The translations under genes and the position numbers were made by a program. A stretch of DNA of 64,000 bases. It comes from Cupriavidus necator A5-1 (GTDB taxonomy: Bacteria > Pseudomonadota > Gammaproteobacteria > Burkholderiales > Burkholderiaceae). The number at the start of each line of letters is the position of its first letter. The first letter of the stretch is position 1. Below, in pieces: positions 19,716 through 28,171 of this stretch. The DNA lies in the NCBI RefSeq assembly GCF_000744095.1, contig NZ_JQLI01000001.1, positions 3,782,001 to 3,846,000 on the forward strand, given 5' to 3'. The notes beneath the pieces are model-generated. The model did no database searches, was not told the DNA's origin, and saw only the letters and a program-made list of their open reading frames with translations.

Positions 19716-19773
19716 GCAACCTTTTGGTTGCGCATCGCCTTCCGGTCTCCTAACATGCAACCACGAAGTTGCA
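19716..19773 (+). promoter_or_regulatory. Paired ArsR-type operators over the SRPBCC/arsR promoter
   Basis: Two inverted repeats share the same half-site: GCAACC-N4-GGTTGC at 19716-19731 and TGCAAC-N6-GTTGCA at 19756-19773, centres 41 bp apart. Between and partly under them is a promoter, TTGCGC (19728-19733), 17-bp spacer and TAACAT (19751-19756). Operator 1 covers the -35 and operator 2 the -10/+1, the layout of an autorepressed ArsR system. Separately, TCCGGTCTCC (19741-19750) is the exact reverse complement of GGAGACCGGA (19790-19799), which contains the ribosome-binding site. Confidence 0.65.
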
Positions 19774-19800
19774 CATTCACCCCTGAACAGGAGACCGGAC

Positions 19801-20265
19801 ATGCCCTCCCCGACCGACCGTATCGAACGCAGCGTATTGATAGCAGCCCCCGTGGCGCGCGTCTGGCACGCGCTGACAGATGCCGACACCTTCGGCAGCT
19901 GGTTCGGCGTCAAATTCGACGGCGTCACCTTCGAACCCGGCAAGCGCGCCGTCGGCAGCGTGACTTACCCGGGCTACGAATACCTGAAGTTCGATGCGCA
20001 GATCGAACGCATGGAGCCGCAGAAGCTGCTGTCCTGGCGCTGGCATCCGGCGCCGATGGAGCGCGATCGCGACTACTCGGCCGAGCCGACCACGTTAGTC
20101 GAGTTCGAGCTGAAGGAATTCGAAGGCGGCACGCTTCTGACCGTGGTCGAATCCGGTTTCGACCAGATCCCGCCGGAACGCCGCGAGGAGGCCTTCCGCA
20201 TGAACAGCGGCGGTTGGGACGAGCAGGTGGAAAATATCCGCAAGCATGTCACCGGCGCGGCCTGA
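19801..20265 (+). CDS. SRPBCC (AHSA1-type) domain protein
   Basis: A 154-residue protein with the START/Bet v1-like helix-grip fold pattern of the AHSA1 subgroup: RIERSVLIAAPVARVWHALT at the N-terminus, SWFGVKFDGVTFEPGKRAVG, LLSWRWHPAP in the centre and a C-terminal helix GGWDEQVENIRKHV. Such proteins bind hydrophobic small molecules or act as co-chaperone-like domains; the ligand is unknown. The start at ATG 19801 follows AGGAG by 10 nt. It overlaps the arsR gene by 20 bp, and this SRPBCC-ArsR pairing is common, so the two likely form a small-molecule-responsive unit. Confidence 0.85.
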   Translation: MPSPTDRIERSVLIAAPVARVWHALTDADTFGSWFGVKFDGVTFEPGKRAVGSVTYPGYEYLKFDAQIERMEPQKLLSWRWHPAPMERDRDYSAEPTTLVEFELKEFEGGTLLTVVESGFDQIPPERREEAFRMNSGGWDEQVENIRKHVTGAA

Positions 20266-20617
20266 CGCCCCTTCTCCCACCACGCTGGATACTGCCGGCC
20301 TGCGCGATTCGGCGGCGGTGTTCGCCGCGCTGGGCGACGAGACCCGCCTGCGGCTGGTGGCGGCGCTGTGCGCGGGCGGCGCGATGTCGATCGCGCAGCT
20401 GACCGCGGGCAGCGCCATGACGCGGCAGGCGGTCACCAAGCACCTGGAGGTGCTGTCGCAGGCCGGGCTGGTGCGCGACAGCAAGGCCGGGCGCGAACGC
20501 CTGTGGCAGTTCGAGCCGGCGCAGCTGGACGCCGCGCGGCGCTCGCTGGAGGCGATCGGGCGGCAGTGGGATCATGCGCTGATGAAGCTGAAGCTGGCGG
20601 TGGAGCAAGAGCACTAG
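20246..20617 (+). CDS. ArsR-family transcriptional regulator
   Basis: A 123-residue winged-helix repressor: FAALGDETRLRLVAALCAGG near residue 26, the recognition helix in AMTRQAVTKHLEVLSQAGLV and the wing DSKAGRERLWQFEPAQL. No CxC metal motif is present in the helix, so it is not a classical arsenic or cadmium sensor and belongs to the metal-independent group that accompanies SRPBCC proteins. Its ATG lies within the end of the SRPBCC gene (20-bp overlap), implying coupled translation. It very probably binds the paired GCAAC palindromes at 19716-19773. Confidence 0.88.
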   Translation: MSPARPDAPSPTTLDTAGLRDSAAVFAALGDETRLRLVAALCAGGAMSIAQLTAGSAMTRQAVTKHLEVLSQAGLVRDSKAGRERLWQFEPAQLDAARRSLEAIGRQWDHALMKLKLAVEQEH

Positions 20618-20644
20618 CCCACGCTCCGCCTTGCGCGCGGGCAA

Positions 20645-20672
20645 TGGACACTGGATCACACGCCGCTATACT
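20645..20672 (+). promoter_or_regulatory. Promoter of the HlyD/ABC exporter operon
   Basis: TGGACA (5 of 6 to the -35 consensus) at 20645-20650, a 16-bp spacer and TATACT at 20667-20672. The predicted transcript start is near 20679, giving a leader of about 68 nt before the GTG start at 20747. Confidence 0.6.
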
Positions 20673-20746
20673 GGGAGTCCGCCCATCACAGCAACTCGCA
20701 GGCAGGCGCAGTCAGGGCCGCGCCGTCCTGCCGGAGGAAGCGCGCA

Positions 20747-21964
20747 GTGGCTGACCAAGACCTGGCAAGGCTGAAAATCGACCGGAGCGCCACCGCTGCG
20801 CCCGGCGCACGCATCCGTCCCCGGCGAAGATGGGTGCGCTATGCAGTGATCGCGCTGGTCCTGCTTGCCGTCATCGGCATCGCCATCCGGCTGGCCGGCC
20901 CGCAGGCGGTGCAGACCACCACCGTCACCTCCGCCTACCCTACACAGAACTTCACGCTGCTCAACGCCACCGGCTACGTCGTGCCGCAGCGCAAGGCGGC
21001 GGTCGCCTCCAAGGCACAGGGCCGGCTGGAATGGCTGGGCGTACTGGAAGGCTCGCGCGTCAAGAAGGACGAGATCATCGCCCGGCTGGAGAGCAAGGAC
21101 GTGGAAGCCACGTTCGCGCAGGCCCAGGCGCAGGTGAAGGTGGCGCAGGCCAACCTGGAGCTGCAGCAGGCCGAACTCCGCGACGCTGAAGTCAACCTGC
21201 GCCGCTCCGAGATCCTGATCGTGCCCAACGCGATCTCGCGCAACCAGTACGACGCCGACGTTGCGCGGTACCACAAGGCGCGCGCGTCGATCAACAGCTC
21301 GCGCGCGTCGATCGCCTCGGCACAGGCAAATGCGCGCGCCGCCGAAGTGGCGGTGGGACAGACCGTGGTCCGCGCGCCGTTCGACGGCGTGGTGCTGGTC
21401 AAGCATGCCAACGTGGGCGACAACATCACGCCGTTCTCGGCCGCCGCCGACACCAAGGGTGCGATCGTGACCATCGCCGACATGGAAACGCTGGAGGTGG
21501 AAGCCGACGTCGCCGAATCCAATATCGGCAAGATCCGCGTCGACCAGCCGTGCGAGTTGTTGCTGGATGCACTGCCCGGGCTGCGGCTGGCCGGGCAGGT
21601 ATCGCGCATCGTGCCGACGGTGGATCGTTCCAAGGCCACCGTGCTGGTCAAGGTGCGCTTTGTCGACCGCGATGCACGTGTGCTGCCGGACATGAGCGCC
21701 AAGATCGCCTTCCTGTCGCGCACGGCCACGGCGCAGGACCGCCAGCCGGTGGTGGCGGTGCAGCCGGCCGCCGTGGTCATGCGGGAGGGCCGGCAGGTAG
21801 CCTATGTGGTGAAGGACGGCAAGGCCCACGAGGTGCAGGTGAAGACCGGCGACAAGCTTGGCGAGCTGGTCGCGGTGCAGGGCGTCAAGCCCGGCGACGT
21901 CCTGGTGCTGTCGCCCGGCGACAAGATCGGCGACGGCGACCGCGTGGCGCCGGCCAAGCCATGA
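20747..21964 (+). CDS. HlyD-family periplasmic adaptor subunit of an ABC exporter
   Basis: A 405-residue membrane-fusion protein. A cytoplasmic N-terminus rich in Arg is followed by one membrane helix (about residues 30-50). Then come the split lipoyl domain (TGYVVPQRKAAVASKAQGRL, and VVRAPFDGVVLVKHANVGD near 206), a coiled-coil hairpin rich in Ala/Gln (about 125-200) and a beta-barrel domain. It would link the two FtsX-like permeases to an outer-membrane channel. The GTG start at 20747 has a strong GGAGGAAG ribosome-binding site 6 nt upstream; no ATG fits. First gene of a four-gene operon with tight spacing, resembling the DevBCA arrangement. Confidence 0.87.
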   Translation: MADQDLARLKIDRSATAAPGARIRPRRRWVRYAVIALVLLAVIGIAIRLAGPQAVQTTTVTSAYPTQNFTLLNATGYVVPQRKAAVASKAQGRLEWLGVLEGSRVKKDEIIARLESKDVEATFAQAQAQVKVAQANLELQQAELRDAEVNLRRSEILIVPNAISRNQYDADVARYHKARASINSSRASIASAQANARAAEVAVGQTVVRAPFDGVVLVKHANVGDNITPFSAAADTKGAIVTIADMETLEVEADVAESNIGKIRVDQPCELLLDALPGLRLAGQVSRIVPTVDRSKATVLVKVRFVDRDARVLPDMSAKIAFLSRTATAQDRQPVVAVQPAAVVMREGRQVAYVVKDGKAHEVQVKTGDKLGELVAVQGVKPGDVLVLSPGDKIGDGDRVAPAKP

Positions 21965-21974
21965 CGGTGGCGGC

Positions 21975-22688
21975 ATGAACGCCCCCTCGCCTCCTCCTGC
22001 CGTCACGCCGCTGGTGCAGATCAGCCACGTCGCCAAGTCCTATCGCCGCGGTGTGCAGACCGTGCCGGTGCTGACCGATATCTCGCTCGAAATCGGCGAA
22101 GGCGATTTCGTCGCGCTGATGGGGCCGTCGGGCTCGGGCAAGAGCACGCTGCTGAACCTGATTGCCGGCATCGACCGGCCCGACAGCGGCACGCTGCGCG
22201 TGGCGGGGCTCGACATCACCCAGTTGCCGGAAGCCACGCTGGCCGAATGGCGCGCCGCCAACGTCGGCTTTATCTTCCAGTTCTATAACCTGATGCCGGT
22301 GCTGACCGCGTTCGAGAACGTGGAACTGCCGCTGATGCTGACCGGCCTGCCGCGTGCGGAACGGCGCGCGCGCGTGGAGCTGGTGCTAAGCATGGTGAAC
22401 CTGTCCGACCGCATGAGCCACTATCCGTCGGAGCTGTCCGGCGGCCAGCAGCAGCGCGTGGCGATCGCGCGCGCGCTGATCACCGACCCGACGCTGATCG
22501 TCGCCGACGAGCCCACCGGCGACCTGGACCGCACCTCCGCCGCGGAGATCCTGGCGATGATGCAGCGGCTCAATGCGGAGGTCGGCAAGACCATCATCAT
22601 GGTCACGCACGATGCGCATGCCGCAGCCGCCGCGGGCTCGCTGGTGCACCTGGAGAAGGGAGAGTTGATCCGTGGCGAGGTTGCCTGA
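21975..22688 (+). CDS. ABC transporter ATP-binding protein (LolD/MacB type)
   Basis: A 237-residue ATPase with Walker A GPSGSGKST (near residue 54), Q-loop FIFQFYNLMPV, signature LSGGQQQRVAIARAL, Walker B LIVADEPTGDLD and H-loop VTHDAH. The PTGDLDR form after Walker B is typical of ATPases that work with FtsX/MacB-like permeases. It starts 11 bp after the adaptor gene and ends 7 bp before the first permease, so all are co-transcribed. The cargo is unknown; relatives export lipids, peptides or macrolides. Confidence 0.92.
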   Translation: MNAPSPPPAVTPLVQISHVAKSYRRGVQTVPVLTDISLEIGEGDFVALMGPSGSGKSTLLNLIAGIDRPDSGTLRVAGLDITQLPEATLAEWRAANVGFIFQFYNLMPVLTAFENVELPLMLTGLPRAERRARVELVLSMVNLSDRMSHYPSELSGGQQQRVAIARALITDPTLIVADEPTGDLDRTSAAEILAMMQRLNAEVGKTIIMVTHDAHAAAAAGSLVHLEKGELIRGEVA

Positions 22689-22694
22689 CTGCCC

Positions 22695-23849
22695 ATGTAC
22701 GCGCTCAAGCTGATCTCCCGCAACGCGCTGCGGCACAAGCTGCGCACCGCGCTGACGGTGTTCGGGCTGGTGATCGCGGTGCTGGCGTTCGGGCTGCTGC
22801 AGACCGTGATCGACGCCTGGTATGCGGGCGCCTCGGCCGCGTCCAGCGCACGGCTGGTGACGCGCAATGCGATCTCGCTGGTGTTCCCGCTGCCGCTCAG
22901 CTACGAGAACCGCATCAAGGGCGTCGAGGGCGTGACCATGGTGGCGCGCTCCAACTGGTTCGGCGGCGTCTACCGCGATCCCAAGAACTTCTTCGCGCAG
23001 TTTGCGGTTTCGGACAACTACCTCGACCTGTACCCCGAATTCATCGTGTCCGAGCAGCAGCGCGCGGACTACCGGCGCGACCGCAAGGGCGCGCTGGTCG
23101 GGCGCCAGCTGGCGGACCAGTTCGGCTTCAAGATCGGCGACGTGATCCCCATCAAGGGCACCATCTACCCCGGCACCTGGGAGTTCGTGGTGCGCGGCAT
23201 CATGGACGGGCGCGACGAGAGCATCATCACACGCCAGATGGTGTTCCACTGGGAGTACCTGAACGAGACCATCCGCAAGCGCACGGCGCGCCAGGCCGAC
23301 CAGGTCGGCGTCTTCGTGCTGGGCGTGGACAACCCTGACAATACGGCGTCGATCTCGCGCAACGTCGACGCCGTGTTCCGCAATTCGCTTGCCGAGACCC
23401 TGACCGAAACCGAGCAGGCCTTCCAGCTCGGCTTTGTCGCCATGTCCAACCAGATCATCGCCGCGATCCGGGTGGTCTCCTACGTGGTGATCCTGATCAT
23501 CATGGCGGTGATGGCCAACGCCATGGCGATGAGCGCGCGCGAGCGCACCGTGGAGTACGCCACGCTCAAGGCGCTGGGCTTCGGGCCGGGCTTCCTGGCG
23601 GTGCTGGTGTTTGGCGAATCGCTGGCGATCTGCGTGGTCGGCGGCGCGCTCGGCATGCTGGCCACGCCGCCGATGGCGACGGCCTTCAAGCAGGCGGTGG
23701 GCGGCGTGTTCCCGGTGTTCACGGTGTCGCCGCAAACCATGCAGCTGCAGGCGGCATGCGCGCTGGCGGTGGGGGTCTTTGCCGGCATCGTGCCCGCGGT
23801 GCAGGCCGCGCGCGTGCGCATCGTCGAAGGCCTGCGGGCCATCGGCTAG
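22695..23849 (+). CDS. FtsX-like ABC transporter permease 1
   Basis: A 384-residue permease with one N-terminal membrane helix (LRTALTVFGLVIAVLAFGLL), a periplasmic domain of about 230 residues and three C-terminal helices. It contains the FtsX-family cytoplasmic element ARERTVEYATLKALGFGPGF. It overlaps nothing but follows the ATPase by 6 bp. It pairs with the next gene to form a heterodimeric permease. Confidence 0.88.
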   Translation: MYALKLISRNALRHKLRTALTVFGLVIAVLAFGLLQTVIDAWYAGASAASSARLVTRNAISLVFPLPLSYENRIKGVEGVTMVARSNWFGGVYRDPKNFFAQFAVSDNYLDLYPEFIVSEQQRADYRRDRKGALVGRQLADQFGFKIGDVIPIKGTIYPGTWEFVVRGIMDGRDESIITRQMVFHWEYLNETIRKRTARQADQVGVFVLGVDNPDNTASISRNVDAVFRNSLAETLTETEQAFQLGFVAMSNQIIAAIRVVSYVVILIIMAVMANAMAMSARERTVEYATLKALGFGPGFLAVLVFGESLAICVVGGALGMLATPPMATAFKQAVGGVFPVFTVSPQTMQLQAACALAVGVFAGIVPAVQAARVRIVEGLRAIG

Positions 23850-23860
23850 CGGAGGCTGCC

Positions 23861-25027
23861 GTGGCGATCCCGCTGACCTATATCGCGCGCAACCTGTGGG
23901 CCCGCCGCCTGACCACGGCGCTGACCGCGGGCGGGCTGGCGCTGGTGGTCTTTGTCTTCGCCACCATGCTGATGCTGGACGCGGGGCTGAAGAAGACGCT
24001 GGTCACCACCGGCGAGCAGAACAACGTGGTGGTGATCCGCAAGGGCGCCGAGACCGAGATCCAGAGCGCGGTCAACCGCGACCAGGCCAGCATCATGGAG
24101 ATGCATCCCGCGGTGGCCATGAGCGGCACCGGCCGGCCGCTGGCCTCGCGCGAGGCGGTGGTGCTGATCTCGTTGACCAAGGCCAGCACCGGGCAACCCT
24201 CCAACGTGGTGATCCGCGGCATCTCGCCGCTGGGCATGGACCTGCGCCCGCAGGTGAAGCTGGTGGTGGGGCGCATGTTCCGGCCGGGCTCGGCCGAGAT
24301 CATCGTCGGCAGCAGCATTGCCGGCGGCTTCGCCGGCGTGCAGATCGGCGAACACCTGCGCTTTGCCCAGCGCGACTGGACCGTGGTCGGCCACTTCGAC
24401 GCCGGCGGCAGCGGCTTCGATTCCGAGATCTGGGGCGACGTGGACCAGCTGATGCAGTCGTTCCGGCGCAACGCGTATTCGTCGATGGTGGTGCGGCTGG
24501 CCGACACCGCGAAGTTCGAGCGCTTTCGCGCCGATATCGACGTCGACCCGCGCCTGGCGGACGAGGCCAAGCGCGAGCAGACCTTCTACAGCGACCAGTC
24601 CAAGGCGCTGTCCAGCTTTATCAATATCCTGGGCTTCACGCTGTCCACCATCTTCTCGATCGCCGCGATGATCGGCGCGATGATCACCATGTACGCCTCG
24701 GTGGCCAACCGCGTGGCGGAAATCGGCACGCTGCGCGCGCTCGGCTTCAAGCGCGCCAATGTGCTGGTGGCCTTCCTGATCGAGGCCGCGCTGCTGGGGC
24801 TGGTGGGCGGCGTGGCGGGGCTGGCGTGCGCGGCGCTGATGCAGTTCGCGTCGTTCTCGACCACCAACTTCCAGACCTTCGCCGACCTGTCTTTCCGCTT
24901 TATCCTGACGCCGGGGATTGCGCTGCAGACACTGGCGTTCTCGATGACGATGGGGCTGGTGGGCGGCTTCCTTCCGGCGGTGCGGGCGGCGAGGATGAAT
25001 ATCGTGGATGCGTTGCGGGCGCGGTAA
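23861..25027 (+). CDS. FtsX-like ABC transporter permease 2
   Basis: A 388-residue permease with the same layout as its neighbour: an N-terminal helix (ALTAGGLALVVFVFATMLML), a periplasmic domain of about 240 residues and three C-terminal helices around the motif NRVAEIGTLRALGFKRANV. The start is a GTG at 23861 preceded by GGAGG at 23851-23855; a longer frame would run into the previous gene. It closes the exporter operon and is followed by palindromic repeat elements. Confidence 0.87.
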   Translation: MAIPLTYIARNLWARRLTTALTAGGLALVVFVFATMLMLDAGLKKTLVTTGEQNNVVVIRKGAETEIQSAVNRDQASIMEMHPAVAMSGTGRPLASREAVVLISLTKASTGQPSNVVIRGISPLGMDLRPQVKLVVGRMFRPGSAEIIVGSSIAGGFAGVQIGEHLRFAQRDWTVVGHFDAGGSGFDSEIWGDVDQLMQSFRRNAYSSMVVRLADTAKFERFRADIDVDPRLADEAKREQTFYSDQSKALSSFINILGFTLSTIFSIAAMIGAMITMYASVANRVAEIGTLRALGFKRANVLVAFLIEAALLGLVGGVAGLACAALMQFASFSTTNFQTFADLSFRFILTPGIALQTLAFSMTMGLVGGFLPAVRAARMNIVDALRAR

Positions 25028-25050
25028 GAGGCTTGGTTGCTGCCGGTTTG

Positions 25051-25090
25051 CTCCCCTCTCCCGCTTGCGTGAGAGTGGCCAGGGGAGAGG
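25051..25090. repeat. CCTCTCCCGC-type palindromic element, copy 2 (degenerate)
   Basis: CTCCCCTCTCCCGC, a short spacer and a diverged right arm ending CCAGGGGAGAGG lie 24 bp after the exporter operon stop. The right arm carries an insertion compared with the 47.6 kb copy. It may serve as a terminator. Confidence 0.6.
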
Positions 25091-25161
25091 GCGGGCGCTT
25101 CAAAGAAAGTTATGCTCGGAAAAACCGAAGGCTTCGCTTGACGTGGTTCCTTGCTAGCCCA

Positions 25162-25196
25162 CCCTCTCCCCCTGAAGGGCCCTGAAGGGAGAGGGA
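25162..25196. repeat. CCTCTCCC-type palindromic element with internal tandem duplication, copy 3
   Basis: CCCTCTCCC and its mirror GGGAGAGGG enclose a tandem duplication of CCTGAAGGG. Apart from the elements at 25051 and 25162 I see no gene or firm promoter in the 395-bp gap (25028-25422) before gltS. Confidence 0.6.
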
Positions 25197-25422
25197 GAAC
25201 ACCTTGCTCAGGCTAGCTCGGGCGGCTTGGGAGCACCCAAGACCGTTGGCTTGGCCTTGCATTGTGGGTCTAGTGGCCGCCCATCCTTTCCTTGCCTTCT
25301 TCCCCCCGCCCGACTACAACCCCTAGTGATGCATGCTTCCCGTCAGGCATCGCTGGCGGCCATTGCGCACCCGGCACGGCCAGCGGCGCTTCACCGCAGC
25401 ACTCTCCGCCAGGACGCCCCCG

Positions 25423-26613
25423 ATGAATCTCGACCTGCTGGCCTCATTGCTGACCGCCGTCGTGGTGCTGCTGATCGGTACGCTGGTCAACCGCAGCGTC
25501 GGCGTGCTGTCGCGCTACAACATTCCCGACCCTGTCACCGGCGGCCTGCTGTTCGCGATCGTGGCGTCTTTGGCACTGGCGACAACAGGTTTCCGCGTGG
25601 TCATCGACCCCGGCATGAAGCCGGTGCTGCTGCTGATGTTCTTCGGCGGCGTCGGGCTGGGCGCCGACCTGCGCATGCTCAAGCGCGGCGGCAAGGCGCT
25701 GGTGATCTTCCTGATCATCCTGCTGCCTTATATCCTGGTGCAGAACGTGGTGGGCGTGGCCATGGCAAAGACGCTGGACCTGCACCCGATCTTCGGGCTG
25801 GTGAGCGGCTCCATCACGCTGGTCGGCGGGCACGGCACCGGCGCCGCGTATGCCGAGCGCTTTGCCGAGGTCAACAACCTGCAGGCGGTGATGGACCTGT
25901 CGATGACCGTGGCCACCATCGGCCTGATCGTTGGCGGCATTATCGGCGGCCCGGTGGCGCAATACCTGATCTCGCGCTACAAGCTGCGCTCGACCGCACG
26001 CGAGGCCGGCGACACCGAGGAAGAAGCCGCCGCCATCTCGCCCATCACCACCGTCGGCGCACTGGCTGCGCTGGCCGGCATGCTGGCCGCGGTGATCGGC
26101 GGGCGCTGGATCGCCGCGCAGATGCCCGCCGGCCCCATCACCATCCCGGGCTTCCTGTGGTGCATGATGCTCGGCATCGCCATCCGCAACCTGCTGCCCT
26201 TTATCGGCCTGCGCTTTGACGACCGCGCCACCGACCTGATCACCAATGTCTGCCTGTCGCTGTTCCTGGTCATGACCATGATGGCGCTGGACCTGGCCGA
26301 GGTGGCGCTGTCGGCCGGGCCCTTCCTGCTGATCATCGCGATGCAGGTGGTATTCATCATCCTGTATGTGGTGCTGGTGTGCTTCCGCTTCATGGGGGCC
26401 GACTACGAGGCCGCGGTCACCTCCGCCGCCTTCATCGGCTTCAACATGGGCTCGACCGCCACCGCCATGGCCAATATGCGCGCCCTCACGTCCCGCTACG
26501 GGCCGGCGCCTACCAGCTACCTGATCACGCCGCTGGCGGGCGCGTTCTTCGTCGACCTGATGAACGCGTTCGTGCTGACCATGATGCTGGCGTTGCCGCT
26601 GATCGGAGGCTGA
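25423..26613 (+). CDS. gltS: Sodium/glutamate symporter
   Basis: A 396-residue GltS-type secondary transporter (ESS family) with about 10-12 membrane helices. Family features are visible: IPDPVTGGLLFAIVA near residue 36, SITLVGGHGTGAAYAERF near 128, and the C-terminal repeat GFNMGSTATAMANMRALT near 344. These two inverted GGHGTG/GSTAT regions form the substrate and Na+ site in the family. The start at ATG 25423 (MNLDLLASLL) was chosen as the only one giving a canonical N-terminus. It ends one base before the TAXI-type binding protein gene, an unusual partnership. Confidence 0.9.
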   Translation: MNLDLLASLLTAVVVLLIGTLVNRSVGVLSRYNIPDPVTGGLLFAIVASLALATTGFRVVIDPGMKPVLLLMFFGGVGLGADLRMLKRGGKALVIFLIILLPYILVQNVVGVAMAKTLDLHPIFGLVSGSITLVGGHGTGAAYAERFAEVNNLQAVMDLSMTVATIGLIVGGIIGGPVAQYLISRYKLRSTAREAGDTEEEAAAISPITTVGALAALAGMLAAVIGGRWIAAQMPAGPITIPGFLWCMMLGIAIRNLLPFIGLRFDDRATDLITNVCLSLFLVMTMMALDLAEVALSAGPFLLIIAMQVVFIILYVVLVCFRFMGADYEAAVTSAAFIGFNMGSTATAMANMRALTSRYGPAPTSYLITPLAGAFFVDLMNAFVLTMMLALPLIGG

Positions 26614-26614
26614 C

Positions 26615-28159
26615 ATGCGCCGCGCCTTCTTCGCCATCCTGTTCGCGATGCTGGCGTCGGCCTGGCTGGCCGGCTGCGGCGGCGGGCCGCCCGCCGAAGG
26701 CATCCGCACCAACCTGAACGAGCGGCTCGCACAGGCGCTGCCGCCGGGCACCGTGCAGCTGGTCGGCATCGACCGGCGCGGCTCGCAGTCCGATACCAAG
26801 GCGCCGGCCGCCGAAACGCGCCGCGTGGTGTATTTCGATGCCGAACTGAAGCTGCTGCGCGATTACGACTTCGGCGCCTGGGATTCGCCCGGCGTGGCCG
26901 GGCTGGTGTCGGCGCTGGGCGCGGGGCCGCGCGGCATCACCGGCATCACCAGCGGCGGCAACAAGGCGGGCGACATCATCCGCGCGCACGGCACCGCGCT
27001 GTACAAGCGCGAAGGCGAGCGCTGGGTCAGCGTGCTGTCGGCGGGCTACCGCCCGGCCGAAGCCCCCGCCGTCGCCACCAATGCGCCGAGCGGTCCCGCG
27101 GCCATCCTTGAGGCAATGCGCAAGGTGATCGAATCCGTGCAGAAAGACGCCTCGCCGGCACAGCGCGCGATCATCGAGCAGGAGCTGACCACCGCGCACG
27201 CCAATATCCGCGCCCGGCTGGCACGCGCCAACGAAGGCTATGCCATCGCCGCCGGCGCCGAGCACGGCCAGTACCTGCGCTTTGCGCAGGCGCTGGTGGA
27301 CGGTGTCAAGGTGCGGGCGATCCCGCTGGTGACGCGCGGCGGCGAGGAAAACCTGCGGCTCCTGCGTGCCGGCAAGGTCTCGGTGGCACTGGCGCAGGCC
27401 GATGCCGCGCTGGAGGCCTACGAGGGCAAGGGCGTGTTCGCCGGCGACGGTCCCCATGCGTCGCTGCGCGCCGTGGGCAGCCTCTACCCGGAACCGGTGC
27501 ATGTCATGGTGCGCGGCGCCGACCCCGCCCGCTCGGTATCCGATCTTCGCGGCAAGCGCATTGCCGTCGGCGAGCGCGGCTCGGCCTCGCGCGTGACGGT
27601 GCTGCGCGTGCTGGCCGCGCATGGCCTGACGGGCAATGACTTCAAGGCCGAGGAGGTCGGCCTGGGCCCGGCACTGGTGGCGCTGCGCCAGAACCAGGTC
27701 GACGCCGTGATGCAGGTGATCGGCGTGCCGTCCGACAGCATCCGCGAGGCCATCGGCGAAATGCCGCTGCGGCTGCTGCCGCTGGATGAGCGCGCGATCG
27801 CCGCGATGGTAGCGCAGAAGGCGGGGTATTTCCGTGCCACCATCGCGCCAGGCGCCTATCCCGGGCTGCATGAGCCGGTGCGCACGCTGGCCACGGCCGC
27901 CATCCTGGTGACCGGGCCGGACCTGTCGGACACCGAGGTGGCCGAACTCACCCGGCTGGTCTATGCGCACGGCCGCGACTTTGTCGCGCGCGGCAGTGCC
28001 CAGGGCGGGCAGATCAGCGTGGCCACCTCGCGCGAGGGGCTGGTGATCCCGCAGCATCTGGCGGCGGCAAAGGTGCTGGATGGGATGGCCCGCGGCGGTG
28101 CGGCTGCGCCCGCCACGCCGCCTGCCCCACCGCCGGCCTCGGGTGTGCGGGCGCGGTGA
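26615..28159 (+). CDS. TAXI-family TRAP-type solute-binding lipoprotein with extra N-terminal domain
   Basis: A 514-residue protein. The N-terminus is a lipoprotein signal with lipobox LAGC (Cys21). Residues about 25-150 form an extra domain, unrecognised, with VVYFDAELKLLRDYDFG. From about residue 195 to 480 it resembles TAXI solute receptors: NEGYAIAAGAEHGQYLRFA, LRAGKVSVALAQADAALEAY and LRGKRIAVGERGSASRVTVL. The tail is Pro/Ala-rich. TAXI proteins normally feed TRAP permeases, but no DctQ/DctM gene is present; instead gltS lies 1 bp upstream. It may therefore deliver or sense substrate for GltS, or be a stand-alone sensor. This is inference. Confidence 0.78.
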   Translation: MRRAFFAILFAMLASAWLAGCGGGPPAEGIRTNLNERLAQALPPGTVQLVGIDRRGSQSDTKAPAAETRRVVYFDAELKLLRDYDFGAWDSPGVAGLVSALGAGPRGITGITSGGNKAGDIIRAHGTALYKREGERWVSVLSAGYRPAEAPAVATNAPSGPAAILEAMRKVIESVQKDASPAQRAIIEQELTTAHANIRARLARANEGYAIAAGAEHGQYLRFAQALVDGVKVRAIPLVTRGGEENLRLLRAGKVSVALAQADAALEAYEGKGVFAGDGPHASLRAVGSLYPEPVHVMVRGADPARSVSDLRGKRIAVGERGSASRVTVLRVLAAHGLTGNDFKAEEVGLGPALVALRQNQVDAVMQVIGVPSDSIREAIGEMPLRLLPLDERAIAAMVAQKAGYFRATIAPGAYPGLHEPVRTLATAAILVTGPDLSDTEVAELTRLVYAHGRDFVARGSAQGGQISVATSREGLVIPQHLAAAKVLDGMARGGAAAPATPPAPPPASGVRAR

Positions 28160-28171
28160 CCCGCGGCACGC

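Noticed and set aside
19236..19943. Upstream extension of the XRE-PAS frame
   Set aside because: It is antisense to the reductase remnant and the ArsR operator region and has no protein-like motif.
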